Of a stretch of DNA of 64,000 bases, positions 17,976 through 26,911 are shown piece by piece; within the stretch, counting starts at the first letter, position 1; each line of letters starts with the position of its first letter. The notes beneath the pieces were generated by a model. The model did no database searches. It worked only from the letters and a program-made list of their open reading frames with translations, and was not told the origin of the DNA. This DNA comes from Flavobacterium hydrophilum (GTDB taxonomy: Bacteria; Bacteroidota; Bacteroidia; Flavobacteriales; Flavobacteriaceae): positions 124,001 to 188,000 of the forward strand of contig NZ_QJHL01000005.1 of the NCBI RefSeq assembly GCF_003202405.1, in the 5' to 3' direction. The position numbers and the translations under genes were made by a program.

Positions 17976-18887
17976 TTAGTTTTTGATTGCAACTATGTCC
18001 TTTTGCTTTTTAGCAAAAATATGATGTGAGTTAAAAACCAGCACAGCAAGAAAAATAACACTGTATGCCAGAATCTGCAACGGTGTGATTTTCTCCTTAT
18101 AAACAAAACAAGCCAGTCCAAAGGCAATCATAGGATTAATATTCAGTAACATTCCTACTGTTGAAGAATTGATTCCGCCCAATGCGTACAGATTTAAGAA
18201 CAATGGTATTATGGTAAAAAATATGGCTATGGTTTCAATGCAAAAATAAAAAGTGAAATCTGTAGGCACCTGACCGCGATATACCGGGTAAAAAGGCAAC
18301 AAAACCAATGCGGCCAAAGATATATGAATTGTCAGGATAATAAACTTGTCAAAACCTTTGTTAACACGCTGACTCACTAAATAACAGGCATAAGTAAATC
18401 CGATAATGATGCTGAAAAACATATCCATAATGTCTGCATACGATAACAACAAACACCCCGAGATACTTAATCCAACTGCCAGCCATTGTGTCTTACTTAA
18501 TTTTTCATGCAGGATAAAATATGCCAGCAAAGTGGTTAAAATAGGGCAAACCAGATAAGCCAGAGAGGTCGCTTTTACAGTAACATGGTTCATTACATAA
18601 ATAAAAGTAAACCAGTTTGCCATTAGAAAAAAGCTTCCGCCTATATTCAGTAAAATGGTAGTTCTTTTTTTAGAAGGAGATAAGCCTCTGAAAACTTCTA
18701 TTGTTTCATTAATATTTTTTCGTTTAAATAAAAAAGCAATAAGCAACATTAAAACACTGCAGCTAAAAACACGATAGAATAAAATATCAAGTGAGGCATA
18801 TTCGTGTATTGGTTTTAGCACAAGGCTAAAAAATCCCCAAACAGTATAAGCGGTAATGGCAGCGAGGTAATATTTTGTAGTTTTCAT
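17976..18887 (-). CDS. RarD-like EamA family transporter
   Basis: The 303-aa protein has ten predicted transmembrane segments. The opening (AITAYTVWGFFSLVLKPIHEY) and the FYRVFSCSVLMLL segment resemble the RarD branch of the EamA family, whose physiological substrate is unclear. It is divergent from a MocR-type regulator with 98 bp between the start codons. MocR regulators often control a neighbouring transporter or a vitamin B6 or amino acid gene, so this transporter may be its target. That link is inference. Confidence 0.85.
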   Translation of the reverse strand: MKTTKYYLAAITAYTVWGFFSLVLKPIHEYASLDILFYRVFSCSVLMLLIAFLFKRKNINETIEVFRGLSPSKKRTTILLNIGGSFFLMANWFTFIYVMNHVTVKATSLAYLVCPILTTLLAYFILHEKLSKTQWLAVGLSISGCLLLSYADIMDMFFSIIIGFTYACYLVSQRVNKGFDKFIILTIHISLAALVLLPFYPVYRGQVPTDFTFYFCIETIAIFFTIIPLFLNLYALGGINSSTVGMLLNINPMIAFGLACFVYKEKITPLQILAYSVIFLAVLVFNSHHIFAKKQKDIVAIKN

Positions 18888-18985
18888 TATATTTTATTGG
18901 TGTAAAACTGATAAGGCAAATTTCTTAAAAATAAAACAGCAATACAGATACAGTTTTTGTAAATTGCAGCAGAACAGTTTTTTTT

Positions 18986-20410
18986 ATGAAAAATTCAAAT
19001 TATCTCTATTTACAGTTTGCCGATGTTATTGAAAAACAAATAAAATCGGGGCTTTTAAACGTTGGAGACAAATTGCCTTCAATCAGGGAAGTCTGCGCTG
19101 AAACTGGCTACAGCATGAGTACGGTAAGCAAAGCTTATTACGAAATTGAAAGCCGGTCTCTAATTGAATCAAGACCGCAATCCGGTTATTATGTAAGCAA
19201 TATTTCGGCAAGGATTGCTCCTGAGCCAACGCCCAGCTCTCCTACTCTGACCACTCAAAATATTGACCGTGAAGATCTAATCGATATGGTTTACGGAAAT
19301 ATGACCAGTACCACTGTTACCATGCTTTCGCTGGGTTTTCCTTCGAATGAACTTCTCCCGATAGCCAAACTGAATAAAGGAATGATTCAGGCGATGCGCC
19401 AACTGCCAAATAGCGGAACCAGTTATGAAGAAATGCAGGGCAATGTTAATCTTAGAAAAGAAGTAGCCCGTTGGTCATTTAACTGGGGCGGCACTTTAAC
19501 TGAAGATGATATTATCACGACTCCCGGCTGTGTGAGCGCAATTTCGTATTGCTTGATGGCTGTAACAAAACCAGGCGATACAATTATTACAGAAAGTCCT
19601 GTTTATTTTGGTGTATTGCAGCTGGCCAAATCATTGGGCCTGCATGTAATGGAATTACCAACCAACATCACCACCGGAATCGAACTGGAAGCCTTGAAAA
19701 AAGCCATTTCCACCAAAAAAATAAAAGCTTGCGTATTGATGAGTAATTTCAGTAATCCCTCAGGGAGTATGATGCCTAATGAGCATAAGGCAGAAACCGT
19801 TCGCTTAATGGAGTTACACAATATTCCGCTTATAGAAGATGATATTCACGGTGATTTGTACTTTGGATCAGCCAGGCCAACAAACTGCAAAACGTATGAT
19901 CAAAGCGGAATTGTGATGTGCTGCAGCTCCGTTTCTAAAACTTTGGCGCCAGGTTATCGGGTGGGCTGGGTTGTTCCGGGGAAATTTAAAAAAGAAATTT
20001 TACGGACAAAATTATATCATACTATCTCCTCTCCTACCATAACCCATGAAGTTGTTGGAGATTTTTTGAAAAACGGCAGATATGAAAATCATCTTCGGAA
20101 GATTCGACAGATCCTGAATCATAACTGCAATAATTATATCAACACCATTTTAGAATCTTTCCCTAAAGGGACAAAAGTAAGTCAGCCTCAGGGTGGTTTT
20201 TTTCTTTGGATTGAACTTGACAAAAGAATTGATACTGCCGAATTTTATCATTTGGCGATGAAACATAATATAAGTATTGCTCCGGGACGAATTTTTTCTT
20301 TTCAGGATCAGTTTTCAAATTGCATGCGCCTGAGTTTTGGTTTACCCTGGACCAATGAATTACGACATTCCATACAAACATTAGGCAAATTGGCTCAGCA
20401 AACTTTATAA
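18986..20410 (+). CDS. MocR-type GntR regulator with aminotransferase domain
   Basis: The 474-aa protein joins an N-terminal GntR winged helix-turn-helix (residues about 5-75, with GDKLPSIREVCAETGYSMST) to a class I aminotransferase fold that binds pyridoxal phosphate. The PLP lysine is in SSVSKTLAPGYRVGW, and the NFSNPSG and DDIHGDLYF segments match the cofactor site. Members sense PLP or amino-PLP adducts rather than catalysing transamination. Divergent orientation to the RarD-like gene suggests control of that transporter. Length is typical and all the cofactor motifs are intact. Confidence 0.92.
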   Translation: MKNSNYLYLQFADVIEKQIKSGLLNVGDKLPSIREVCAETGYSMSTVSKAYYEIESRSLIESRPQSGYYVSNISARIAPEPTPSSPTLTTQNIDREDLIDMVYGNMTSTTVTMLSLGFPSNELLPIAKLNKGMIQAMRQLPNSGTSYEEMQGNVNLRKEVARWSFNWGGTLTEDDIITTPGCVSAISYCLMAVTKPGDTIITESPVYFGVLQLAKSLGLHVMELPTNITTGIELEALKKAISTKKIKACVLMSNFSNPSGSMMPNEHKAETVRLMELHNIPLIEDDIHGDLYFGSARPTNCKTYDQSGIVMCCSSVSKTLAPGYRVGWVVPGKFKKEILRTKLYHTISSPTITHEVVGDFLKNGRYENHLRKIRQILNHNCNNYINTILESFPKGTKVSQPQGGFFLWIELDKRIDTAEFYHLAMKHNISIAPGRIFSFQDQFSNCMRLSFGLPWTNELRHSIQTLGKLAQQTL

Positions 20411-20436
20411 ATTACATTTATTTTAAATATAAAAAA

Positions 20437-20464
20437 CCGGACAGTACAACTACTTACTGTCCGG
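20437..20464 (-). terminator. Terminator between the MocR and bestrophin genes
   Basis: A perfect 10-bp stem (CCGGACAGTA with TACTGTCCGG, 8-nt loop) is followed by TTTTTT on the minus strand. It serves mainly the bestrophin gene, which ends at 20497. Confidence 0.82.
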
Positions 20465-20496
20465 CCAACAGTTAAAAGACCAAAATTAATTTTAAT

Positions 20497-21444
20497 TTAT
20501 AAAACAAAATAAGCGTTGCTGTCCACTTTTTTCGGTTCGTTTTCTAAATCAAACTCTTTAAGAATATCAAATTCGCTTTGATACTCATTCAGCATTTGCT
20601 TAATATTTTTTTCGATTGTATTTGCAATAGTGGTAACAGGTGTATCTGTAGCTCTGTTTTCGAAAGGATCCTGCAAATGAATCGCCATTCTTTCGATCAA
20701 AAAGAAAGCAGCCGCAATAGCTGTAATCAATGGGATCGCAAACCAGCTTAAAACACTTGTCAGCCCAAAAGGAAGCAGAAAAACAAATAAACACAGTGTT
20801 AATCGAATATACAAACTATATGTAGTTGGAAAAATGGTGTTTTTAATTCGCTCACATTTCCCCATTTCATCACATAATCTCGAAAGTGTATTGTCAATTT
20901 CTACCTGTTGATACATGTTGATACGCTTCTCATTTTTAGCATTCCTGAGATCACGTGCATGCAGCATCAAAATAGCGTTTGGAACGTTTTGATGATTTTT
21001 GATGTATTTTATTTCTTCTTCACTCATCAAACCTGTCAGAGGTTTTATAGCATCTTTGTTTCGAAGTGCCTGACCTAAACTATAACACCATGCAATTTGT
21101 CTTTTCGCAAAATTCTCTTTGAATTCACTTGCTTCAACAGAAAAATCCGGATCTTTGTAAAATGTCAAAACCTGACGAATCAATGTCCTGGAATCGTTTA
21201 CAACTGCTCCCCAGACGATTCGGGCTTCCCACCATCTGTCATAAGCCTGATTCGACTTGAAAGCTAATAATAAGGAAATAATCGTTCCTATCATTGTTGG
21301 AATCGCTATTGGAATATCAACCGGAAGATTAATAAAATAATGATGAAAAATTTCAAATAATATGGTGTAAGCCAATACGAGAATAATTTCTACTTTAATT
21401 TTCCCGAGAACGTACTTCATTGGTATTCTTTTCTTTAATAACAT
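20497..21444 (-). CDS. Bestrophin family ion channel
   Basis: The 315-aa membrane protein matches the bestrophin/UPF0187 family, pentameric ion channels. The second membrane segment and following loop (LLLAFKSNQAYDRWWEAR, around residues 57-75) carry the conserved NxAYxRWWEAR signature, and a paired set of hydrophobic segments follows at residues 215-250. It is in the inner membrane. The methionine at residue 9 (MKYVLGKIK) is an alternative start. It lies downstream of a universal-stress-like gene on the same strand with 117 bp between. Ion selectivity cannot be read from the sequence. Confidence 0.88.
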   Translation of the reverse strand: MLLKKRIPMKYVLGKIKVEIILVLAYTILFEIFHHYFINLPVDIPIAIPTMIGTIISLLLAFKSNQAYDRWWEARIVWGAVVNDSRTLIRQVLTFYKDPDFSVEASEFKENFAKRQIAWCYSLGQALRNKDAIKPLTGLMSEEEIKYIKNHQNVPNAILMLHARDLRNAKNEKRINMYQQVEIDNTLSRLCDEMGKCERIKNTIFPTTYSLYIRLTLCLFVFLLPFGLTSVLSWFAIPLITAIAAAFFLIERMAIHLQDPFENRATDTPVTTIANTIEKNIKQMLNEYQSEFDILKEFDLENEPKKVDSNAYFVL

Positions 21445-21561
21445 ATTTTCGGTTTTAAATTAATTTTAAGTCTTTAGTAATTAGTCCTTAGTGATTAGCT
21501 TAGTATTGCTTAAACCTTAAAAGGCCAATTACTCTTTTCTAATCACGCTTTACTAAACCAA

Positions 21562-22284
21562 TTAAACCAGTTCCTCATATAATGAAAGTACCGGAAGCCC
21601 TGATTTTTCATTGATACTGTGTTTTTTTACTTTTTTGAATTTAATTTTTTCGCTTTTACGTGTCTCTACTAATAAATCGATATCATATTTTGAAATAGCC
21701 TCAGACAAATAAGGAGCAAACTGCTCGTAGTCATTATCAAAATTGCCCGTTTGACTGACAATTTCAAATGAAAAATTAGCGCTTAAAAATTGTTGTACAT
21801 CTTTAACATGCATATTGGCGCCGGCATTTTCTATATAAAGCGCTTTATTAAAATCTTCTTTATTTACTTCGGTACCTAAATGTAAAATCGGACATTTTTG
21901 ATTTCCTGCCAATTTTACCAAATACTGATGAATTCGTTTGGTTTCTTGTTTATAAGAATGAGTCAGAACAATTAACTTAACCGCAAAAGCTTCGATAATT
22001 CCTTTAAGAATAGAGGCTGAAAGTCCGTATTGGTTATGAATTTTTAATTTGCAATTTGCAGTGTGCTCTATAATGTATCGGCAGGTTTCCAGAACTTCTT
22101 CCTGGCTTGCTGTAAGTGCAGTTCTCATTTCGCGTAAAAATTGTGCAGAAGAAAAAGCATCCGGTGTATCAGAAACCATCATTAAAATAATCTCACAATT
22201 AGTGTTTTTTGCCTGATTAATTGCCGATTTTACAGCGCTGACAGTATCAAGTTCTAAAGTAGTGGGTATAAGGAAATTTTTCAT
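21562..22284 (-). CDS. Universal-stress-like hypothetical protein
   Basis: The 240-aa protein begins MKNFLIPTTLELDT and follows the alternating strand/helix pattern of universal stress proteins (NFLIPTTL, CEIILMMVSDTP, KLIVLTHS segments), with a second degenerate half from about residue 145. I do not see the ATP-binding glycine loop in the usual form, so it may be a non-nucleotide-binding relative. It is cytosolic. It sits between a two-component system and the bestrophin gene. A 9-bp inverted repeat overlaps its start codon. The function is unknown. Confidence 0.62.
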   Translation of the reverse strand: MKNFLIPTTLELDTVSAVKSAINQAKNTNCEIILMMVSDTPDAFSSAQFLREMRTALTASQEEVLETCRYIIEHTANCKLKIHNQYGLSASILKGIIEAFAVKLIVLTHSYKQETKRIHQYLVKLAGNQKCPILHLGTEVNKEDFNKALYIENAGANMHVKDVQQFLSANFSFEIVSQTGNFDNDYEQFAPYLSEAISKYDIDLLVETRKSEKIKFKKVKKHSINEKSGLPVLSLYEELV

Positions 22285-22310
22285 ATGTATAATTGTTTAG
22301 TTTATACATA
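22284..22310 (-). promoter_or_regulatory. Inverted repeat at the start of the stress-like gene
   Basis: Nine-base arms (TATGTATAA and TTATACATA) separated by 9 nt overlap the start codon of the stress-like gene. It could be an operator or a translation-blocking hairpin. Confidence 0.4.
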
Positions 22311-22361
22311 CAAAATAACACAGGGTAAATTAGACAGGGCTTAATCTAAAATTAGAATTTT

Positions 22362-23765
22362 CTAAGATTCAATATTAGAATTTTTAATATTCGCTCTTTT
22401 AGAATTTTCTTTCTTAAAAACAATAGTTACAATTGTTCCTTTGTTTTGTTCTGACTGCACTTGTATTTCACCATCATGCATTCTGATAATTTTTGAAGCC
22501 AAAGGAAGACCTAAACCATATCCTATATATTTAGCTGCAATTTTTCCTCTGAAGAAAGGCTCATATAAATGCGGAATATCTTCTGGCGGAATACCAATTC
22601 CGATATCGTTAATCGATATTTTAATCCATTCATTATTAGCTGAAAGGTTTACAAAAACTTCATTATTATCAGAATATTTTACACCATTTGTAATAATATT
22701 GTTGATAGCCAATTCTAATAATGGCTTATTACACGGAATCAATAGCAAATTGGAATCTTTTGGCGCAAAATTAAGTTTGACACTCACGCGGTTATCCGGA
22801 TAAATTTTATCCAGATCTGATTTTACATCCAGTAACAATTCATCAATCCTGGCAATATCCTGTACCTGTTTTTTTCCGTCGTAACCTGTTTGTGTCAGTT
22901 TCAGTAAGCTTTCGGTTAGATTTCCTAATTTTGAAGCCTGGCTATAAATATTTTCTAAAGACTGAATATATTCCGGGACCGGTCTTTCTTTCAAAAGCAT
23001 AATTTCAGATTCGGCAATAATAGTTGTAATTGGCGTTTTTAATTCGTGGGAAGCATTATTGATGAAGTTCGCCTGAATCTCAAATGAAGTTTCCAGACGA
23101 TCTAACATATCATTAAATGTATGTGTAAGATCTGAAATTTCATCTGAGTTTTTAACTTCCGGTAATCTATTATGAAGATTTGAAGCACTAATTCTATTTA
23201 CCTCTTTCGTAATTCGCGCCACAGGATTAATTACTCTTTTTGCTAATATTCTACCAAAAAGGAAAGCAAGAATTATAAAGCCAATGCCTCCAAAAATTAA
23301 TATTTTAGCAATATAAATTGTCGTTGTTTTCCCTCTACGATCTCTTGCACCAACTATTACAATATATTTTTGATTGTTTTCAGTAAAAACCTGACCTAAA
23401 TAATACTTGCTGTTGATTTCAAAATAGTCTTTCCCGGTACTTAAAATATTCGAGTAAAATTTATTAGGTAAATTTAGTTTTGTATTATAATCGAAACTAT
23501 TCGCACTGTTTATTTTCAGAACATATTCTTCTTCTTCAATAAGTTCTTCCAGACCATTTTTTTTAAGTTCACTGTAATATTTGCTTTTTTCAGGATCGTT
23601 CTGAAAATGAATTGAAGAAACGATTTTTGCTCTGTCTTCTAATCTTTTTAAGAAATGATATCTGTTATTTTCCCTAAAAAAAACAAAAACAATAATACAC
23701 AATAGCAATGTACTAAAGGTAGAAAGGGCAACGTATGTATAAGTAATTTTTTTTCTTATATCCAT
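22362..23765 (-). CDS. Sensor histidine kinase
   Basis: The 467-aa kinase has two transmembrane segments (about residues 10-30 and 150-172) around a periplasmic sensor of about 115 residues, a HAMP domain (172-225), a dimerization domain with the phosphorylated histidine in NNASHELKTP (H240) and an ATPase domain with N, G1 (DIGIGIPP) and G2 (GYGLGLPLA) boxes. It starts 1 bp after the response regulator stop, so the two are translationally coupled. The kinase is complete; the signal is unknown. The neighbours do not reveal the regulon. Confidence 0.95.
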   Translation of the reverse strand: MDIRKKITYTYVALSTFSTLLLCIIVFVFFRENNRYHFLKRLEDRAKIVSSIHFQNDPEKSKYYSELKKNGLEELIEEEEYVLKINSANSFDYNTKLNLPNKFYSNILSTGKDYFEINSKYYLGQVFTENNQKYIVIVGARDRRGKTTTIYIAKILIFGGIGFIILAFLFGRILAKRVINPVARITKEVNRISASNLHNRLPEVKNSDEISDLTHTFNDMLDRLETSFEIQANFINNASHELKTPITTIIAESEIMLLKERPVPEYIQSLENIYSQASKLGNLTESLLKLTQTGYDGKKQVQDIARIDELLLDVKSDLDKIYPDNRVSVKLNFAPKDSNLLLIPCNKPLLELAINNIITNGVKYSDNNEVFVNLSANNEWIKISINDIGIGIPPEDIPHLYEPFFRGKIAAKYIGYGLGLPLASKIIRMHDGEIQVQSEQNKGTIVTIVFKKENSKRANIKNSNIES

Positions 23766-23766
23766 T

Positions 23767-24441
23767 TTATGGCTGTATAACGTAACCTAAACCTTTCATG
23801 GTATGAATCAGTTTGGTTGTAAAAGGTTTGTCAATTTTTTTCCTCAGATAATTGATGTAAACATCCACAACATTGGTATTCATATCAAAATTAATGTCCC
23901 AAACATTATCTAAAATCTGATCTCTGGAAACAATTCTGCCCGTATTTTTGGCTAAATAATATAATAACTTGAATTCCTTTGCCGTTAAAATAATGGATTC
24001 TCCTTCTCGTTTTACGGTTTTGGCATTGCTGTTTATTTCTAAATCGCCAATTATAATAGTATCTACTTTTTCCGTTTCCTGATTAGCCCTTCGATTTAAT
24101 GCATTCACCCTTGCATCAAGTTCTCCAAATTTAAATGGTTTAACCAAATAATCATCTGCACCCGCATTGAGTCCTGTTACAATATTCTCCGAAGTACCTA
24201 GAGCTGTTAAAAGCAAAATCGGAACAAAATTTTTGGCAGCACGTAATCTTCTGCAAATTTCGATTCCGTTAATATCAGGCAGCATTACATCTAAAACGAC
24301 TACATCAAAAGTATAATTCTGAATCATCTCTAAAGCCGTTTTCCCATCAAGAGCAACGCTGACATCATTATTGTTTTCAGCGAATCCTTTGCGTAAAATG
24401 GAAAGTAGATTTGGTTCGTCTTCGACTATGAGTAGTTTCAT
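23767..24441 (-). CDS. OmpR/PhoB-type response regulator
   Basis: The 224-aa protein has a receiver domain with the acidic pocket (VEDE at residues 6-9), phospho-acceptor D51 (VVLDVMLPD) and the conserved lysine in YLVKPF, followed by a winged-helix DNA-binding domain (about 125-224, TAKEFKLLYYLAKN). I start at the ATG at 24441 because it gives the usual MKLLIVEDE beginning; an in-frame upstream ATG (24462) would overlap the promoter -7 box. It forms an operon with the kinase and heads it. Confidence 0.95.
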   Translation of the reverse strand: MKLLIVEDEPNLLSILRKGFAENNNDVSVALDGKTALEMIQNYTFDVVVLDVMLPDINGIEICRRLRAAKNFVPILLLTALGTSENIVTGLNAGADDYLVKPFKFGELDARVNALNRRANQETEKVDTIIIGDLEINSNAKTVKREGESIILTAKEFKLLYYLAKNTGRIVSRDQILDNVWDINFDMNTNVVDVYINYLRKKIDKPFTTKLIHTMKGLGYVIQP

Positions 24442-24459
24442 TGAGCAGATGTATTTTAA

Positions 24460-24488
24460 CAAAAATAAGAATTGAAATGTAAATACAA
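24460..24488 (-). promoter_or_regulatory. Promoter of the two-component operon
   Basis: The minus strand has TATTTTTG at 24460-24467 and TTG at 24486-24488, 18 bp apart, which fits the Bacteroidota -7/-33 promoter. It lies 18 bp before the ATG at 24441. Confidence 0.65.
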
Positions 24489-24555
24489 ATTACTTAAACC
24501 TGAATTATGATTTTATTATGAAGAAAATAAAGAAATAAACTACTATTCAAAAAAA

Positions 24556-25149
24556 TTAATCGCTTTTAAGCCAGCCTGTAATACTCATTCTGGCATTTTG
24601 GGTTACCAAAACCTCATGAACCAATTCATTACTTTTAAAGAAAACAGTTTTTCCCTGAGTTGGTGAAATCTTTTGATTATTATTTTCCTGATGAATCATC
24701 AATTCTCCACCATCGGATTCTTTCCAATTACTGTTGAGATAACTGATCATTGAATATTTACGACTTGGATTATTTTTAAACTGATCGAGATGTTTCAGGT
24801 AGAAATCGCCTTTGTCATATAAAGAATAATGAAATTCATAACCTGTAATTCCGGCATAACAACTCTCATTTAGATAAATAATAAAGGCATCAATCTGATC
24901 AAAAAAGGCATTTTCAAAGACATTGTTATGTTTTTTATCTAACCAATATATTGAATCACTTCTGATAGCTCCGTCATAAGAAAGCTTTTCTGAATTCCCA
25001 ATTCCAGCTGCCATCAGTAAGCTTTTCTGATTTAAATCAAGTAAATTTTGTTTTAAATGATTCGCCAATTCAGGGCTTAAAAAATATTCCGATATTCCAA
25101 CTTTATTCTCAATATAACTCGCAATCAAATCTTCGAAACCTTCTTCCAT
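24556..25149 (-). CDS. 2OG-Fe(II) oxygenase family protein
   Basis: The protein (197 aa from the chosen start) resembles the prolyl-4-hydroxylase-like 2-oxoglutarate/iron oxygenases. The iron ligands are likely the histidine and aspartate in LKHLDQF and the distal histidine in ELVHEVLV, with the later arginine in NARMSITGW as the 2-oxoglutarate contact. I prefer the ATG at 25149 (MEEGFEDLIASY) over 25182, because the extra residues MAVFAVFPKRK look unlike the family. The substrate is unknown; relatives hydroxylate proteins, including ribosomal or translation factors. It is a single gene. Confidence 0.8.
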   Translation of the reverse strand: MEEGFEDLIASYIENKVGISEYFLSPELANHLKQNLLDLNQKSLLMAAGIGNSEKLSYDGAIRSDSIYWLDKKHNNVFENAFFDQIDAFIIYLNESCYAGITGYEFHYSLYDKGDFYLKHLDQFKNNPSRKYSMISYLNSNWKESDGGELMIHQENNNQKISPTQGKTVFFKSNELVHEVLVTQNARMSITGWLKSD

Positions 25150-25236
25150 TTTTCTTTTGGGAAAGACTGCAAATACAGCCAACGGAGCAAGGTAGCCGAA
25201 ATAAAACTAGTAATAGCTTTATTTTCAATAAATAAA

Positions 25237-25269
25237 AAACCCGACAGGTTTTTAAAAACTGTCAGGTTT
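25237..25269 (-). terminator. Terminator of the AAA-ATPase gene
   Basis: The arms AAACCCGACAG (25237-25247) and CTGTCAGGTTT (25259-25269) pair at 10 of 11 positions. On the minus strand the hairpin continues into a T-rich stretch, 42 bp after the stop at 25311. Confidence 0.78.
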
Positions 25270-25310
25270 GATTTTGACGTAATCTTAATTTATAATTTAC
25301 AATTCACAAT

Positions 25311-26774
25311 TTATAATTTGCTAATATAACTTCCGTACATATCTTTAAACTGATGTCCTTTTGCAAAACGATCTTTACTTAATTTTTTATACTCTACCAA
25401 AGCCCATAAAATAAATTCTTTCATGAAATATTGATCCTTTTTGTCTAATTGTGGCTGGTATTTTTTTATCAGAACATCTAAAGGAGTTACTTCGTCTAAA
25501 ATAGTTTGATATTCAGCATCAGAAGCTTCGTCTAATAATTCGAAACCGCTTTCTGCAAAAAACCACTCAATCAAATCAGAATATGGAGTTTTTCCACCTG
25601 GTTTTTCCAGTTTTTCAATTTTCGGAAAGAAATCAGAAAATAAAGTTCGAATTGCCGAACCAATTAAACTCTGTGCTACAGCTGCTGCCCCCTCCTGCTC
25701 TCCTTCATACACCAACTCCACTTTTCCTGTAATAGCAGGAATGATTCCGATAAAATCTGACAAACGCAAAACTGTTTTGTCTGTTCCGGCTTTTAATGCG
25801 CGACGCTCAGCCGTACTTATCAAATTCTCAAAAGCTGTGATACTCATTCTGGCACTTATACCACTTTTATTATCAATGTACTCACTTTCACGTGCTTCAA
25901 AACTAATTTGTTCTAAAATATCTCTTGCCAGCTCAGGAACATAAACTACATCCGTTTGATTTTCATCCAGTTTTGCTTCCTGCTCTGTAATCGTTCTGGC
26001 AATTGCCACACTTTCCGGATAATGCGTTAAAATTTGAGAGCCAATCCTGTCTTTTAGAGGCGTTACAATACTTCCACGATTAGTATAATCTTCCGGATTT
26101 GCTGTAAAAACAAACTGCATATCAAGTGGCATTCTTAATTTAAAACCTCTAATCTGAATGTCGCCTTCCTGTAAAATATTAAATAACGCCACCTGAATTC
26201 TGGCTTGCAGATCCGGCAATTCATTGATTACAAAAATACAGCGGTTCGCTCTCGGAATCATACCAAAATGTATTACCCGGTCATCCGCATATGATAACTT
26301 TAAATTGGCTGCTTTTATCGGGTCAACATCTCCAATCAAATCGGCTACTGTAACATCAGGAGTAGCTAGTTTTTCAAAGAAACGCTCATTTCTATGCAGC
26401 CATGAAATTGATGTTTCATCTCCTTTTTCTGCTATTAAATCTTTTGCAAAACGCGAAATCGGATTCAAAGGATCGTCATTAATCTCTGAACCGGCAACAA
26501 ACGGAATATATTCATCTAATAATTCGATCATTTTACGCGCCAGTCTGGTTTTTGCCTGACCGCGAAGTCCTAATAAATTAATATTATGACGAGATAAAAT
26601 TGCTCTTTCCAATTCAGGAATTACAGTATTTTCAAAACCATGAACACCTTCAAAAACGGGTTGACCTGATTTAATTTTCTCACGAAGGTTATTTCGTAAT
26701 TCGTCTTTAATAGATTTGGTTATGTATCCTGATGCCTTTAATTGGCCTAATGTTGTTATATTGTTTATTTCCAT
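25311..26774 (-). CDS. Magnesium chelatase-related AAA ATPase (MoxR/ChlI-like)
   Basis: The 487-aa protein is an AAA+ ATPase of the chelatase/MoxR type. It has a Walker A-type loop GLRGQAKT (around residue 68), a Walker B strand with CIFVINELPDL (around residue 180) and sensor-type residues in VFTANPEDYTNRG. The C-terminal third is helical and unlike ChlI. It lies upstream on the map but downstream in transcription of a VWA-domain gene, the usual partner in metal-insertion or chaperone complexes of this class. No chelatase large subunit gene is nearby, so a protein-remodelling role is more likely than tetrapyrrole synthesis. Confidence 0.88.
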   Translation of the reverse strand: MEINNITTLGQLKASGYITKSIKDELRNNLREKIKSGQPVFEGVHGFENTVIPELERAILSRHNINLLGLRGQAKTRLARKMIELLDEYIPFVAGSEINDDPLNPISRFAKDLIAEKGDETSISWLHRNERFFEKLATPDVTVADLIGDVDPIKAANLKLSYADDRVIHFGMIPRANRCIFVINELPDLQARIQVALFNILQEGDIQIRGFKLRMPLDMQFVFTANPEDYTNRGSIVTPLKDRIGSQILTHYPESVAIARTITEQEAKLDENQTDVVYVPELARDILEQISFEARESEYIDNKSGISARMSITAFENLISTAERRALKAGTDKTVLRLSDFIGIIPAITGKVELVYEGEQEGAAAVAQSLIGSAIRTLFSDFFPKIEKLEKPGGKTPYSDLIEWFFAESGFELLDEASDAEYQTILDEVTPLDVLIKKYQPQLDKKDQYFMKEFILWALVEYKKLSKDRFAKGHQFKDMYGSYISKL

Positions 26775-26911
26775 TTTTTATTGAAATATCGATTTATTGT
26801 TAATTATATGAACTGTGTCAAACGAACAGCAGTGCGTCTCTACCGTATACGTTTCATTAATTTATTTTCAAAAGAAGCCTCTGAACCTTAGTACCTCAGA
26901 ATCTTTGAACC

